A stretch of DNA of 64,000 bases from Orcinus orca (taxonomy: Eukaryota; Chordata; Mammalia; Artiodactyla; Delphinidae): positions 51,406,698 through 51,470,697 of the forward strand of contig NC_064561.1 of assembly GCF_937001465.1 (NCBI RefSeq). Reading direction: 5' to 3'. Made by a program: the position numbers and the translations under genes. The notes below the pieces were generated by a model, which saw only the letters and a list, made by a program, of their open reading frames with translations, was not told the origin of the DNA and did not search any database. Below, in pieces: positions 1 through 11,006 of this stretch. Each line of letters starts with the position of its first letter. The first letter of the stretch is position 1.

Positions 1-639
1 TGGAGGCTGTGGTCCAATGCACAGATTTCCTCATCTTTGGAAACCAACCCTATCAGGAAGGAGGCTTCAGCATTAGGGGTTGTTTTGTTCTGGTAAAAAG
101 GACACACTTTTCATCACATTTGAAAACCAATTTTTTAAAATCTCACTCATATCCAATATTCTGTGTGTGTAAGAGAGAAGAAACAGGCCTAGAGTTACAT
201 CACTCCTGTGGTTTAAGAAATCTTTTTCACACTATGTAGACTGTTTCTGGGACTCGGATTTTTGGAGAGGGGGGAAGGGGCAGAGCAAGAAGGACAGAGA
301 AATAAGAAAACAAATCATCCTCCAAGTAAGAAGAAATGGATAAGCAAAGAGAATAAAATGGACAAAACTTCCATGAGTTTGGAATCTTCTAGATGCAGAG
401 ATAGCTGGTATGTCTTTTAATTAATAAATTTTATTTAAAGCCACCTATCTTAGATCACAACTGAATATCACCTAACATCATGCCTGCCATAAAGTAGGCT
501 TAAATACATATTTTTGAATATTTAAATGAGGAAATTAGTAATTATTGGTCCTTACCACGTGCTCAGCACGGCTGTAGGTCACAAGGCATGGGAAACATAG
601 CTGGTGAACTTATGGGCTGTCTCATGTAGAATAATAATA
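1..639. other. single-copy DNA, no gene seen
   Basis: No gene is recognisable here. The short open frames have no family signature. Positions about 471-530 weakly resemble the 3' end of an L2 element (a 'cataaagtaggc' motif followed by A/T-rich sequence), but this is too degraded to call firmly. Confidence 0.5.
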
Positions 640-892
640 AGGGGAGAGGCACTGGAGTTAGCTTGTCCTGGTTCTGGCTTTAAGTCCTGGTTCTGCCACT
701 TATGAGTTATGTGGCCTTGGGGGGAGTTACTTAAGTTGCCTAATTTTCAGTTTCCTCAGATTAGACATGTGGACAATAATAGGATCCATCTCATATGGTT
801 GTTGGGAGGACTGATTGAGGTAAAGGGTAGATGGTGCTTAGAAAAGTGCCTGGAACATAGGAAATGCTCAATAGTGGTAGCAGTTATCACAC
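640..892 (+). repeat. MIR SINE
   Basis: An ancient tRNA-derived MIR in sense orientation. It shows the diagnostic core in order: 'ggttctgccactta', 'tgtggccttgg', 'agttact', 'cagtttcctca', the ATAATAGG stretch, and an end of the type 'gtgcctggaacatagg'. It is diverged but nearly full length and is a transcriptionally dead fossil. Confidence 0.85.
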
Positions 893-1500
893 AGTTTGGC
901 AATGGCACATGGCAGACTCACGCAACAATCCTTGCCATGGCTCTCCCCAAAATATCCTTGAATCTCCACCTTTGTTTTACAACCAGTTGGTTGCCAATTT
1001 GTTTCCCAAGCCATAGTGAGGCCAACAGTGCACATTCCTGCTGGTTTTACTTAAGTGTGAAGAGTCCCATCGTCCTGAAACTAATGAGGGTTTTGAGAAA
1101 ATCATTTCTCTGTGGAGGACAGTGGCACTCAGCTCCAGTGCAAACAAGAGAACATCCCAGATGGTTTGCAAAGTATTTCAGTTTTGTCAAACATGTTTTC
1201 CTCTAATTTTAAATTCCCTGTGTATTTTAAGTGAAATGTAATCCACACATCCCTGGTCAAGCAACTATCGGGGATGGAAGTGGGGAAAGAATATGAGTGA
1301 ATCCCAACACCAGCAATTAGAGAGATGGCAACATCTCAGGGGTGTGAGTACACGTGTGCACTAAAAAAGTGGGCTCTGGACTAGGAGGACAGAGGAAAGT
1401 GCTCTCCAGACTCTCTTCTCCCACCCATCACTCACCCACTCGCCTACTCCATGTTTATTGGGCCCTGTGGGTCACATGTGATCTCTGTCCTAAAAGAGAT
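893..1500. other. single-copy DNA, no gene seen
   Basis: No repeat or gene was recognised. The open frame at 709-1206 starts inside the MIR and runs into this stretch. It has no domain signature and is treated as chance. Confidence 0.5.
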
Positions 1501-1747
1501 TAGGGGTCAGCAAACTTTATTTGTAAACGCCCAGACAGTAAATGTTTTTGGCTTTGTGGGATGTGTGGTCTCTCTCGTAATTAGTCAACTCTGCTGTTTT
1601 AGCACAAAACCACCCATAGACAATGTATAAACAAAAGGGCAGGGTTGTGCTCCAGTAAAACTTTAATTTTATACACGTATATATGTATATAAAAGACAGT
1701 GGGACCAAATTTGACCTATGGGCCCCCAATAGTTTGTTGAGCCCTGG
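1501..1747 (+). repeat. hAT-Charlie-type DNA transposon fossil (MER1 group)
   Basis: A non-autonomous element with the recognisable ends 'ggtcagcaaacttta' and 'agtttgttgagccc', which are imperfect inverted repeats. The internal motif 'ccagtaaaactttaattt' is typical of the family. The exact MER subfamily was not assigned without a library. It is one of four copies in the window (others at 2198-2373, 5092-5312 and 58108-58337). Confidence 0.75.
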
Positions 1748-1879
1748 ATTAGATTCATGGAAGACCAAACCATCACACAGAAAACTCAGCGAGTAGGTAA
1801 CTCAGCGCTAATCCATGGAGAGGCTGGCCCTGACCAAATAAGAATTCAGTGGCAGAATAGCAAGCGGCCTACAGGTGTA

Positions 1880-2140
1880 CCTTTCAGGAAGAAGTGGATT
1901 CAAATCCCAGTCCCATCACTTATTAGCTGTGTGGCTTAAGACAAGCTACTGAATCTCTATAAGCCTTGGCTTGCTCATCTGCGAAATGGATACAATAACA
2001 CTATTCGTTGTATGTAGTATTAGAGTAACATTATGAATAAACATGATTCATTAATCTTATTTGATCTCGGGATTAAATAAGGCACTGTGTATAAAGATTC
2101 TGTGAAATGTCTGGCCTCTAGTAGAAAGCTAGTATTCAGA
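1880..2140 (+). repeat. MIR SINE
   Basis: Sense MIR with 'attcaaatcccagtcccatc', 'tagctgtgtggctta', 'ctgaatctct' and 'tcatctgcgaaatgg', then a 3' part beginning at about 2075 ('attaaataaggca'). A short A/T-rich stretch interrupts the middle. Confidence 0.8.
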
Positions 2141-2142
2141 GT

Positions 2143-2200
2143 GGGTAAAGCACAGTTTTTGGAGTCAGTGGTCCTGGAGTGGACCTGAATCATCCAGACC
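2143..2200 (+). repeat. MIR 5' fragment (left part of a split MIR)
   Basis: The stretch 'aagcacagtttttggagtca' matches the MIR head. Its apparent continuation is at 2699-2850, after two DNA-transposon fossils, so the two parts probably belong to one interrupted MIR copy. Confidence 0.55.
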
Positions 2201-2373
2201 AGGTCTCCGCAAGCTTTTTCTATAAAGGGCTGAGAGCAAACATTTTAGGCTCTGTAGGCCACATTGTTTTTGTTTTAATTTTACAACCCTTTAAAAACGT
2301 AAAAATCATTCTAGCATTCTTAGCTCATAAGCTGTGTAAAACCAGGCTGTGGGACTCATTTGTTGACCTCTGC
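2198..2373 (+). repeat. hAT-Charlie-type fossil, partial
   Basis: This is the same family as the element at 1501-1747: 'tttttctataaagggctga', 'cattttaggctctgtaggcc' and an end 'tttgttgacctctg'. The middle is diverged. It lies between the two halves of a MIR. Confidence 0.65.
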
Positions 2374-2380
2374 TTTCGAC

Positions 2381-2697
2381 CAGAGCTGTCCAATAGAAAT
2401 AGAGAGTAAGCCACATCTGCGAGGTACGGAAGTAATTTTCAATTGTGTAGTAACCACATTAGGAAAAGTTTTAAAAAAAGATAATTTTAATATTTTGATT
2501 TATCTAATATACTTAAAATATTATCATTTCAATAAATAATTTATATTACAAATTTATTAATAAGATATTTTGCTTTTTTCCTTTTTCCTTTTTGTACTGT
2601 CTTCAAAATCCTGTGTGTATTTTACGTTTACAGCGTATCTCAAGTGCTCAAAAGCCACATGTGGCCAGTGGCTGCCGTGTTGCCCAGGGCAGCCCTG
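2381..2697 (+). repeat. DNA-transposon fossil with inverted ends (hAT-like)
   Basis: The left end 'cagagctgtccaatagaaat' and right end 'tgcccagggcagccctg' form imperfect terminal inverted repeats. The 3' part 'aaaagccacatgtggccagt' matches a mammal-wide hAT-type MER family. The A/T-rich centre is typical of that family. The subfamily is not assigned. Confidence 0.7.
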
Positions 2698-2698
2698 G

Positions 2699-2850
2699 AC
2701 CTCAATAATTCTTCCTAAAATGAGAATGATAGCATTTAGTGTTTAGGGCCGTTGGGAAGATTTAATGAGATAGTGCATGGAAGGTGCTGAACATACTGCC
2801 TGGCACAAAGTGATCTTTAAATGCTAGCTGACCTTTGCTAACAAAAATCA
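2699..2850 (+). repeat. MIR 3' fragment (right part of a split MIR)
   Basis: The motifs 'aaaatgagaatgatagcatt', 'agatttaatgagatagtgca' and 'actgcctggcacaaagtg' are the 3' half of a sense MIR. This is probably the continuation of 2143-2200. Confidence 0.75.
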
Positions 2851-3714
2851 CCGTGCATTATAATAATGGTAATGATTATTTGGGGAGAAGTCTGTATCTC
2901 TTTCTTCCTTCTGGGAAAAAACAAATTCCATTCTGGTGATCACAGGCCTTTTACAGGACCCCCAGCTTCCTTTATCATTTCTCCCAGGGGCCCAAAAAGA
3001 TTGTACCTACTCCTCTGAAATCACAACTGTCCCGACACCCAGGACACAGGTATGAGCCCTGGAAATCAAGCATGGAGTTTAAGGAATGAGCCTCAGCCCA
3101 CAAACCCTCTGCTCTGGGGTTGCAGGTCAGCACCACCTACTCTTTTTGAACACATGCTCCTAGGCCAGAGCTTCTTTGGTCCTAACATGTGGGGGTGTGT
3201 GTGTGTGTGTGGTTCTGTACCATTTCTAATTTCCTTTTCCCCATGTAGATGCCTGGCCAGCATTCCCTACAGCTTGGCAGGAGAAGCAGACACATAGGTT
3301 TGCAGACAAGTTTTTTGAGAGGCTTGGGAAATCTTGCCTTTAAGTTGGAGACTCTGGGGCTGCTGCCCTGTCCCCTGAAAATCTGGGAATTGCTAAACAT
3401 CCTCAGGTGACCTGATCTATAGTCAAAAGCAGAGTAATCCTGTGTGATTCTAATATTAAGATGTAAGACTGTTATTGGGAAAGGATCACCATACACCAAA
3501 AAGCAGCCTAGGTTTCTGGGAAAAGTCAAATTAGGTGGACAGAGAGAATGTTCTTACACTTAATGCAGCAAAAGTTCTTTTTGCTTAACGTCGATAGTAC
3601 AGCTTCCTTGAAGAGGGGGTTTTAATATTAAACAACTTCAGTTCAGAGTTCAAATGACATCACCCACTCAGGAAACCCAATCCTTCCCCAAAAGTCCATC
3701 ACTTAGCATTTAAA
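2851..3714. other. single-copy DNA with a short TG repeat
   Basis: No gene was recognised. A short (TG)n tract lies at about 3189-3212. The open frames overlapping it are shadows with no family signature. Confidence 0.5.
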
Positions 3715-3925
3715 AGAACCAAGTCTCTGGAGCCTAATCCTTGCTCTGCCAGTTAGCAGCTGTGTGACCTTGGACCAATTACTTAACCTCTCTGAGTCTC
3801 AGTTTCTTCATCTTTAAATGTAGATAACAACACACATTTGAATTTTGGGTAGGACTCAATTAGCTGGCGTAAGTTATGGGGCACATTTAATTAGTTCAGC
3901 GCTTAGCATACAAAAGACACAAATA
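3715..3925 (+). repeat. MIR SINE
   Basis: A nearly complete sense MIR with 'gctgtgtgaccttgg', 'attacttaacctctctgag', 'cagtttcttcatcttta' and the 3' motif 'agcgcttagcata'. It ends about 80 bp upstream of a candidate splice acceptor. Confidence 0.88.
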
Positions 3926-4005
3926 AAATGGTAATTAATTATTGCTCTCTTTTCTTGAGTGAGGTGGTGGGCTACTTTGACCAAATCCCTTTCTTTTCTT
4001 TCCAG

Positions 4006-4095
4006 TGCTGTACCCAGGGCTCCCTCTGGCACCTAGCAAGATTCAAGATGCTGTCATGTGCATACAGGCTCACTGGCCCAGAGCCATCACATAAG
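4006..4095 (+). other. candidate exon (90 bp) with strong splice sites
   Basis: A pyrimidine-rich acceptor ('cctttcttttctttccag', AG at 4004-4005) is followed 90 bp later by a donor that matches the U1 consensus fully over nine bases (AAG|GTGAGT, GT at 4096-4097). The 90 bp are a multiple of three and open in the frame starting at 4006. The 30-residue peptide resembles no family I recognise. This could be an internal exon of a long non-coding or unannotated transcript, or chance. There is no evidence of transcription in the sequence itself. Confidence 0.3.
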
Positions 4096-4414
4096 GTGAG
4101 TGGAGACACATAGCCCAAGGGGCTTGGCTGGGAAGCAGTGGAGAAAACTGAATCACCCTCCTTGCCACATGATTTTTTCTCCCAACAGTACAGTCCTCCA
4201 AGTAAGCCAGCAAGTCTCTGACAGTAGCATTCACGTGTTGAGATACTGCATTTTGCTACTTCTGCCAGAAAATACCTTAGCACTTAAGCAGGTGTAATAG
4301 TATTGATCTCCAGGACACAGATGATTTCTAAATCTCTGAGACCCACTGGATCACTGTTAGGCGAAACTGAATTACTTGGGGAAAGGAAGATACAAACTGA
4401 CTGTATCATTCATA
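4096..4414. other. single-copy DNA, no feature seen
   Basis: No gene or repeat was recognised between the candidate exon and the SINE target site. Confidence 0.5.
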
Positions 4415-4430
4415 CATTTGATTTAATCTT

Positions 4431-4749
4431 TTTATTATTATTTATTTATTTGTATTTACTTTTGGCTGTGTGGGGTCTTCATTGCTGTGCACGGGCTTTC
4501 CCTAGTTGTGGCGAGCAGGGGTTACTCTTCGTTGCGGTACGCGGGCTTCTCGTTACAGTGACTTCTCTTGTTGCAGAGCATGGGCTCTAGGTGCCCGGGC
4601 TTCAGTAGTTGCAGCACGTGGGCTCAGTAGTTGTGGCACACGGGCTTAGTTGCTCCACGGCATGTGGGATCTTCCCGGACTAGGGCTCGAACCCGTGTCC
4701 CCTGAATTGGCAGGCAGATTCTTAACCACTGCGCCACCAGAGAAGTTCC
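4431..4749 (-). mobile_element. older cetartiodactyl tRNA-derived SINE, antisense
   Basis: The A/T-rich tail is at the left and the tRNA-like head is at the right ('aaccactgcgccaccag', complement of the A-box end), so the insert is antisense. At about 320 bp it is longer than the young CHR copies here and carries the repeated 'cagtagttg' module. Target-site duplications 'catttgatttaatctt' are intact at 4415-4430 and 4750-4765, which fixes both ends. Confidence 0.9.
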
Positions 4750-4765
4750 CATTTGATTTAATCTT

Positions 4766-5091
4766 GATACAAGGGGTTGCTGCTTATTTCTATGAATGCA
4801 TATTTTACCACAGCAATCCCAGGAAAGACTGTTTCTGTTACTCCATCAAAAAAGGGAGCATTTTGTCACAATTATTACTACTTTTGTTACTATTAAAAAT
4901 CAGAGTAAAAACTTATTACTAATGAACTGATATATTGACTTCCATGCTATATTAAAACTTTATTATAAAGACAAGCCCATCTTTCTGTTGAGTCAACAGA
5001 AAGCCAAACTCTGAATTAACAAACACTCTAAAAAATTTTCAAGAATGCAATATTAACTCCCGTCTACCTCTAAGATTCCCCCTATAGTCTA
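4766..5091. other. A/T-rich single-copy DNA
   Basis: It contains a TTA-rich low-complexity stretch at about 4868-4922. No gene was seen. Confidence 0.5.
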
Positions 5092-5312
5092 ACAGTCAGC
5101 AAATTTTTCTTGTGTGAAAGGCCAGATAATAATTACTTTAGGTTTTGCAGAGTATCTGGTCTCTGACACGATTGTTGAACTTTGTCATTGTGGCACCAAA
5201 GCCATCTTAGATGATATGCAAACTAATAAGTGTGGCTGTGTTCCAATAAAACTTTATTTATAAAAACATAAGGCAGGCTGAATCTGGTCTGTGGGCCCAT
5301 GGTTGGCTGTCA
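5092..5312 (+). repeat. hAT-Charlie-type fossil
   Basis: This is the same family as 1501-1747. It shows 'cagtcagcaaatttttct', 'tggctgtgttccaataaaac' and an end of the type 'ggttggctgtc'. It is nearly full length and is the best-preserved 3' half of the four copies. Confidence 0.78.
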
Positions 5313-7699
5313 AACAAATAACCAAAAAATAAAATCTCCGCAAAATTCCCAACAAATTTATTTCCATTGTCTCTGCATTAAGTAAATGTGATAATAATAA
5401 TGTGGAAAGAGCACGGAGGTGTACGTTAAAAGATTAAATAGCCCTCCTGTGAATGAGCCACTATTTCACTTATTTTAGGGAACACAAAAATAAATGGTTG
5501 CAGACCCCAAGAATGGTAGAAATAAGGAAGGCTTGTGACTGAAGAAAAAAAAAAAGATAGAAAAGTGGTATTAGTGTATTTATTCACTCATCACAAATTT
5601 ATTAGAAACCTGTGGCATGCCAGACATAAAAAACATACTTTTAGTCATCAGCGACCAGGCTATGGGAGAGGTTTTTGTTTTTGTTTGCTTTTGTTCTGTT
5701 TGTTTTAAGACATTCCCAATACTCCTAAAATTTTTTTCAGACTATGAAAAATTCCCTGGCCTGTTTAGGCAAAAAACATAGTAGCAATTCTAATCCTGGC
5801 TTTCCATAATGAGAGTCCTGAAGTATACATGGGAATAATTAAAACCAAAAAAATTAAAAATAATAGAAAAAGCTGGTCCTATTAGTGTTGTAACTGGGCA
5901 CTGACACCATATGACATAATTGGCACTCGCCTCCAAGCTTCATCTGAATCCAGCATTCTAAAGCCCTTTCATAGCAGCCAAGAACATCTGCTCTAGAGAG
6001 GAGCTCTACACCCAGGCAAGAAGGATAGTACAGAGGGGTGTATTTTCCTTAAAGTGCAATAATATGTTATTAAAGTATCAAATACCCAGATTTGCAACAA
6101 TAATTATACAAACACAGGCTAGAAGTCTGTAGGAAAAAAAGATATACCAATTTAAAAAAAAAAGCCCACAGGAGACATAGCATTAGATACTGGGATAAGG
6201 GGCTCAGTTACTTTTCCTGAGCTGGAGTTGCACACATCTGAAAGGAATGAAGATGATCCTAGAGGTGTTTTTATTATTATTTCTTCTCCTTCAAGACTTC
6301 CTCACTTCGAACAAGAACTATTTATTAACAAGAAGAAATCATTACTTTGGGATTTTACTTAGCACAACATTACAGAGAAAAAAATAGGCTCCCAAGCTGA
6401 CTGCATGTCAGCATGTGCTTTCCCCACTTTTTCTAAATTGAGCTCATCTATAAATTTTTAGGAATAGTATTTTTAAAACCAACCAACACATTTTCCATGC
6501 CACAGAATGAATGCCCTTCTTGGTCTGACACAACTGTTTGCAGATTTTTCTACTTCTTTTTCAATCGGGAGAGAGAGGGAAAAAAAGAGAAAGAAAGAAA
6601 TAGAAAAAGGGTGAGAAAACACTCTGATCACAGGGGATTCACTTACCCACAGTTTTTTTTTAAATTGTAATTGTTTGTGGATTCGTATGGTCTCTAGAGG
6701 ATGGCGCAAGATGTATTTAATCAAAGTGCTGAAGCATGAATGAGGTTGATGTACTACATATGTGTGTCCGAATGCACCAGGTCAATCACTGTGTGCTGGG
6801 TTCCCTTTCCAAGGTTAACGACACAAACTAGACTCTTGAGGAGGGGGCTGTCTCTTTAGCACAGTCAACTCTGCCAATTTTTAATGTTGAAAAGTTTAGA
6901 AGATTACAGTTGGATTCCAGTGCCTAGATTCTCTCAATGGATGGCTTTATCAGTGGAAGTTAAAATGGCAGCTGAAAGTTCCAATTTTCTTCCTTTATTC
7001 CCCCCACTGTTTCCTTGTAAGGACTGTTCAAGAACGGTGAGGGATAAACCAAAGGTACATTAAAAAGTGTTAACTATCTCAATGACAAACACACTAGGTC
7101 TTCGTCTATGTATTACGCTCACTAGTGTATACATTCCCAAACTTCAAACATGTTCATCTCACTTTCACAATTTCTGTCAAATTCACAAATCACTTGACTA
7201 TTATTTACTTAATATTTTTCTTTAAAATGGCTCTTTTTTCCCACTTAGATAAAGTTGCATAGAAATAAAACTTTATATTACTGCTATTAATGGAAAAACA
7301 TTACCACATGCCATTAAAGAGTTTACCAGAAAAATACCTGAGCAAGGAAAACTGAACCATGTTATTAAAGTCTAGCTAAATTATGTGCCTGTTCTAGGCT
7401 CTGTGCTTGAGGGCTGCTCTCCCTTTAAGGAAAGGGAGATTAGCAAGTGTTAAAGACGTGCTGGAGACATGCTAGCACCAAAGCAAGACTTGCTCTTTTT
7501 TAGGAATCAGAAAGGGTGCCTGAGAACTGAAAAAGGATTAACTTTCTCACTATGTAATTCAACACAGTTTAATGCCCATCTCCTAAAGCGAAACCCTGAA
7601 CAATGTAGTATGTCTCTCATCTCACCAGCTATGCATCCCACAGTTTAGGGAACCCTGTTCACACTCCCATGCCTTTTAACACCTTTTCAGACTTCAGAA
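5313..7699. other. single-copy DNA, mostly repeat-free
   Basis: No gene was recognised over about 2.4 kb. A poly-A run lies at about 5546-5556, and a fragment at 5575-5635 resembles an ancient 'tttattgagcacctac'-type repeat. A purine-rich low-complexity stretch occupies about 6566-6612. The open frame at 6473-6724 on the minus strand overlaps that tract and is not credible. Confidence 0.5.
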
Positions 7700-7860
7700 A
7701 GGGCTTCCATATACAATGTTCTATTTGGTTCTCATTATAACTCTGGTGATGGAGAGGGACATAATTATTACTTTTATTCTACTGGAAATGAAAGTGCAAA
7801 ACCAAATATTTTAAGCTCACATAGCAAGTCAGTAGCAAAGCTCTCTCTAGAATTTGGTGT
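7700..7860 (-). repeat. MIR SINE, degenerate
   Basis: Antisense MIR recognised from 'ctcattataactctggtgat', an 'attattacttttattct' stretch and 'cacatagcaagtcagtagca'. It is strongly diverged. Confidence 0.6.
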
Positions 7861-10673
7861 TTATTTTTTTGAAAAATACAGTTTGAAGCTTATGATAAAA
7901 TCTCCATTATATCTTGTATAATAAACTCTGAAGCTCCTATGAGTTTTCATTTTTTAAAATTCATCTTTCCCTTCAAACAAGATATTTAAAAACTAAGTTC
8001 ATTTATTTATGACTCAACATTCAATCTTCTGTGTTCAATGCAAAGATTGTAAAATCAATGCAAAGATTATGATGACCTGCCATACACCTCTCATACCAGC
8101 ATTTTATACAGAAATGTAAATAGAAGAATGAATAAATGGAAAAAAATGAGGTTTTCAAGGGCAACTTTTATAAATGGTGGTATTTCTCATCTATGTATCA
8201 CAGAAAACTAGCTATTTCCACCAAGAAAGGTGGAAACATATGGGTCTCCGGTATACGGTATATATTACAGGACAAACATCTGGTTGCAGAGTAGGATTTT
8301 ATGAAATTCCCTGAGGTCTCTAAGCTTTGATTCACATTGTGCCTCTATCGTAATAACAATTCAACCATTTGGAACCTAGTTGGTTTTATTTACTGGAATG
8401 AGTGCTGAACAAACTGATCGATCACCAATCCAATTTGGTTATCTTGGATTACTGAAATAATTCTGCCACGTAAAATAGCCAACCCAGGTTATGATGACGG
8501 TAGAATTGGAGTGCCTACAGAGCAGAGGAGATGAACCGTTAACTTGATCAGCTGTATAAACAAAGTTTCTGACCAGTGGAAAATGTTAGCCAATATCCAA
8601 GGCAAGGAAAGAGATTTAGATGAAAAATCAGAGAGGCTGCAAATGGAATATAGCATGTCCCCAGACCCAGAGGGGAAAGTAGAAGGCTCCTTCCCATGGT
8701 TAGTTTAAGGATCAGTAAAAAGACTTTAAGTTTGATGTGGCACCAGGCTGAAACACAACGGAGGGCATGCATCAGTGAGACAGTTTCTCATCTGCCTCTG
8801 CTGCTCCTGATACTGTGCTGATTCTGAGTCTGAGTCATCATGTTAGAAAGATGTGTTGTTCATAGCTGGAGCCGTATCAGATTTAGCAAGGAAAGGACAG
8901 AATGTAATAAACATGTAATAAATATCTTCTGAATCATGTTATTTTAGAGATGTCCAAAAACTGTGAGGACTGGAATCGTTCTAACAAAGTTATTCACATA
9001 ATACACACCAATCTAATTCAACTGGAAAATTCTACAAATCTTAATGATTCTGCAGAGGGCTGTGTACAATTTTGGAATAAGTTCTATTGTTATGACAACA
9101 CCAGGTTCATCTGACCACACACATTTAGCTTATCTGGGGGTCACCATATGGACTTATCAACAAATTACTTACAGAGAAGACCAGAAGCTCTTTGAGAGTA
9201 GAGGCCTGGTCTCCCTCTCCTTTTTTGTCACCAGAATATCACACAGCACCATCACATGATAGTCATTAATGAATCTGTATTTCATGAATGATATGGTGGA
9301 TTGTATATTGACTGACAAATCTTTCTTTAGCCCTCTTGTCCAAGACACCAAATTAAGAGAGGAATTAGATGTAAAATAACAGCCTCACAGTAGGTGTGAA
9401 GATTTGCCTGACAGGTAGGTTACTACAATCAGTCACTTCCAAGTGTAGCCCATGATTTAGCCCTGAGCCCAGATGGCTCAGTCTTGGCTGACCTAGTATT
9501 ATTTAAATCAGAAAAAAAAAATAAATCCTCAATTCTATAGCTGAACTTTAATTAAAAGAACTTCTATTTTTTACTCCAAGTAGTCTTAACATGTGATGAA
9601 ATACATTAAAATACTTTTAAAATTAAAAAAATAAATTTAAAAATATTTTTTAAATTAAAAATATTTTTGATCATCAACAGTATACTCCACACGTACGACA
9701 GCTATTCCCCCAAATCACTCTCTCTCTCCTTTTCTTCCTCTAGGCATTTTCACAGATACATGGTCGATGTATTTCTTCCATCCCCTACCCACTCCTGCTT
9801 TTTATTATATAGTTTAAATTAGGTCTTTCTTTAATTTTACTAACTAGATTCTCAACAACAAAAAACAACAAAAACAGATTCTGGAAGCTAACTTAGCAAG
9901 GAATAATCCTTTCCTGCTCACAAAAAGTGGGGAAGAAGCAAAATTGTGTGTTCTCATGCATAAATATTTTGTCCTTGTAAAACAAGTAAATACGCTTAAT
10001 TGCATCCTGGGGTTTTCCTGGACCCAAAAGAACACTTACAGCCACACAGGCTGAAACTTCATGAAGTCCTCGTTTCGGCAAGTCATGACAAGCACACATG
10101 TGCACACTGCTAAGTCACTAAGTCACAACGTCCTGCTTTGATATAGGAAATATAGGAAGATGCAGAGATGGGAGGACCAGAAGAAGAAAAGAGACCTAGA
10201 GAATTCCATGGAAACAGAGGGGGGCTGCCTCTGTACCACATAATCCTTTCCTGAATCCCCCCAAAAGAGCTTACATGAAGCTAGAGTAGAGATGTTTTTG
10301 GCATATGCTTTCTCATCCTGTTTCTCATCCTCATGCTAATTTTGAACTTTTAGCACATTCACATTGGCTCATTCCCTAGCACTGAAAAAACAAAGAACAG
10401 AAATTAGTAGAGCTATTGCTATAAGAGATTTAAACATCATTACTCTACATTTTCATCTTTTAGCTTAAAGTCACCATTCGCTATATAATCTTAGAGACTG
10501 ATGAAACAAAGCAAACTGATACAACATTATTTTGATTTCCCTTGACTCTCATTTTCCTTTGACAATAAATCTGGGTGCAACTGAAGCCTGTTGTGAGTTC
10601 TGCTTGGTGTTAACTCTGGCTGGGTACAAGTGATGCCAAGCTATATAGAATCAGTTCTTACATCTGTGTCTCT
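7861..10673. other. single-copy DNA with an A/T-rich block
   Basis: No gene was recognised over about 2.8 kb. Positions 9595-9672 are an A/T-only-like low-complexity block of AAATT/TAAAA words. All open frames are short and lack domains. Confidence 0.5.
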
Positions 10674-10745
10674 ATTGACATATATACACTAATATGTATA
10701 AAATGGGTAACTAATAAGAACCTGCTATATAAAAAAATAAAGAAA
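10674..10745 (+). repeat. LINE-1 3' end fragment
   Basis: The segment starting 'attgacatatatacacta' matches the same part of the full-length LINE-1 in this window (about 48986-49005), and it ends in an A-rich tail. Only about 70 bp are present. The subfamily differs from the 42790-49224 element because it lacks that copy's 'agctagtgggaagcagc' segment. Confidence 0.65.
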
Positions 10746-10777
10746 ATTCAAAAGCAAAGAATCACTTCTTAAAGAAC

Positions 10778-11006
10778 AATGGTCCTTAGCCAGAGGTGGT
10801 TTCCCCTGACCCCCACCCAGGGAACATCTGACACTGTCTGGAGACACTTTTGCTTGTCACAACTGGGAGGCAATGCTACCAGCATCTAGAGGGTAGAAGC
10901 CAAGGATGCTGCTAGATATCCTACAATGCACAGCACTATTCCCCACAACAAAGAATGATCCCACCCCAAATGTCAGTAGTGACAGTAGGCTGAGAAATCC
11001 TGCTCT
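10778..11006 (+). repeat. hAT-like MER fossil (second family)
   Basis: It shows 'cagggaacatctgacactg', 'gtctggagacacttttg', 'tcctacaatgcacagcac' and an end 'aggctgagaaatcctgctc'. These are characteristic of a mammal-wide MER1-group DNA transposon distinct from the element at 1501. The subfamily is not assigned. Confidence 0.7.

Noticed and set aside
709..1206. A 165-residue plus-strand open frame
   Set aside because: Its first third is MIR sequence, and the rest has no signature.
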